A stretch of 6,596 nt of DNA, taken from positions 1-6,596 of the forward strand of contig JAHFIO010000048.1 in the NCBI GenBank assembly GCA_023246325.1, in the 5' to 3' direction. This document shows, piece by piece, positions 5,990-6,596 of the stretch; the stretch's first letter is position 1; every line of letters begins with the position of its first letter. Source of the stretch: Candidatus Uhrbacteria bacterium (lineage in GTDB: Bacteria > Patescibacteriota > Patescibacteriia > 2-12-FULL-60-25). Below the pieces are notes generated by a model. It ran no database searches. It was not told where the DNA came from and saw only the letters and a program-made list of their open reading frames with translations. The position numbers and the translations under genes are program-made.

Positions 5990-6596
5990 TCAAAATCTAT
6001 TCATAAGTTGCATGCCAAGAGATTGAAGATATGGTGTTCCCGTGAACGGATTTCCATTTTCCAAATCACGCGCAAGAAATACTGGTAGTACCTCATCCTG
6101 CATGCGGCAGGATGCAATTCCCCATGCGATTGCCGCGACAGAATCCGTATCACCACCCCATCTAATAACTTGACGACGCATATCCATAAGTGAAGTACAG
6201 CTTCTTAAAAGCTGTACAACAGCATGAACTGTTACGACTGAGATGGGAATCAATATACCATGCCGCATATGCCTACCAATACGATCATCCCATGGCTCAA
6301 AAAAAACATGTTCATACATCCGTCGTTCTATAGATGACAATTCCCAATAACACATTGTACCGATTTGATTCAAAGGTATATCACTATACAATGCAAAATG
6401 CGAAAGCAACGCAACGGCACGCGAACTAAATAATCCTGCCCGTGTATTATTTGTAATACGTGCCTGCACGGTAGCAATATTCAATACATCAGATATCATT
6501 GGTACGACGCCAAATGGAACAGCGCGCATTGCCGCACCATTGCGATCTGAACGAGGGTCAATTTTTTGCAAAAAATCTGTACCGTTTTTACACGTT
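5990..6596 (-). CDS. Gene D: ADP-ribosylglycohydrolase (DraG/ARH family), C-terminal part, 5' end outside window
   Basis: Members of this family remove ADP-ribose from modified proteins or other molecules, using a two-metal Mg site in an all-helical fold. The visible 201 residues carry two family signatures. Near the window edge is RNGAAMRAVPFGV (18-30 of the visible part), matching the G-N-G-x-A-M-R segment. At 146-158 is WGGDTDSVAAIAW, the C-terminal metal-binding GGDTD[TS] motif, with D149, D151 and S152 as expected ligands. ITNNTRAG followed by SSRAVALL fits the conserved helix between them, although the usual TH residue pair reads TN. The N-terminal G-D-x-x-G and TDD region must lie beyond the right edge: the frame stays open to base 6596, so the TTG at 6571 is not the true start. 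The end is intact (TGA). Substrate cannot be predicted; dinitrogenase reductase is only one of several family substrates. Confidence 0.88.
   Translation of the reverse strand, partial: TCKNGTDFLQKIDPRSDRNGAAMRAVPFGVVPMISDVLNIATVQARITNNTRAGLFSSRAVALLSHFALYSDIPLNQIGTMCYWELSSIERRMYEHVFFEPWDDRIGRHMRHGILIPISVVTVHAVVQLLRSCTSLMDMRRQVIRWGGDTDSVAAIAWGIASCRMQDEVLPVFLARDLENGNPFTGTPYLQSLGMQLMNRF

Noticed and set aside
5990..6571. Complete 193-aa gene starting at the TTG at 6571
   Set aside because: The frame is open to the window edge, and the family needs an N-terminal half with metal ligands. The TTG lies inside the protein, so the gene is 5'-truncated by the window.
1..6596. Recoding of TGA as an amino acid, considered because some candidate-phylum bacteria do this
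   Set aside because: DnaG, UvrB and RpoD read through cleanly with the standard code, and genes B and D end naturally at TGA, B inside a terminator hairpin.
1..6596. CRISPR array, tRNA/rRNA genes, insertion sequences or a replication origin
   Set aside because: No spaced direct repeats, cloverleaf-like segments, transposase motifs with terminal repeats, or DnaA-box clusters were seen on either strand.

Overview
This window looks like chromosomal DNA from an AT-rich bacterium. Its left two thirds is a housekeeping operon and its right third is a stretch of small unfamiliar genes. Lineage is an inference: the RpoD layout (lysine-rich N-terminus, a short region 1.1-like segment, then region 1.2 with no large non-conserved insert), the normal-length DnaG and UvrB, and a set of unrecognised small proteins would fit a Candidate Phyla Radiation (Patescibacteria)-type genome, but the sequence does not prove this. 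TAA, TAG and TGA all act as stops, so the standard bacterial code applies.

Positions 1-4700, minus strand: uvrB -> dnaG -> rpoD, read right to left. uvrB and dnaG are separated by 9 bases, with the dnaG ribosome-binding site inside the end of uvrB; rpoD follows after 54 bases. rpoD leaves the window at its left edge, so only its first 284 codons are visible. The dnaG-rpoD core matches the classic macromolecular-synthesis operon (rpsU-dnaG-rpoD in E. coli), but here the upstream partner is the excision-repair gene uvrB. The cluster joins DNA damage processing, replication priming and the housekeeping sigma factor.

Positions 4701-4794: a divergent intergenic region with candidate promoters for uvrB (leftward) and for a small gene A (rightward).

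Positions 4795-6596: small gene A (123 aa, plus) converges on genes B (91 aa), C (118 aa) and D (at least 201 aa), all on the minus strand. D is the C-terminal part of an ADP-ribosylglycohydrolase (DraG/ARH family) and runs off the right edge. A, B and C match nothing I recognise. By eye they may share a C-terminal helical module, and all three have GGAGG exactly 5 bases before ATG. Each also ends in an intrinsic terminator whose hairpin uses the stop codon. C has a near-consensus promoter lying between the arms of an inverted repeat.

No tRNA, rRNA, CRISPR array, insertion sequence or replication origin was seen. No gap between genes is longer than 100 bases.
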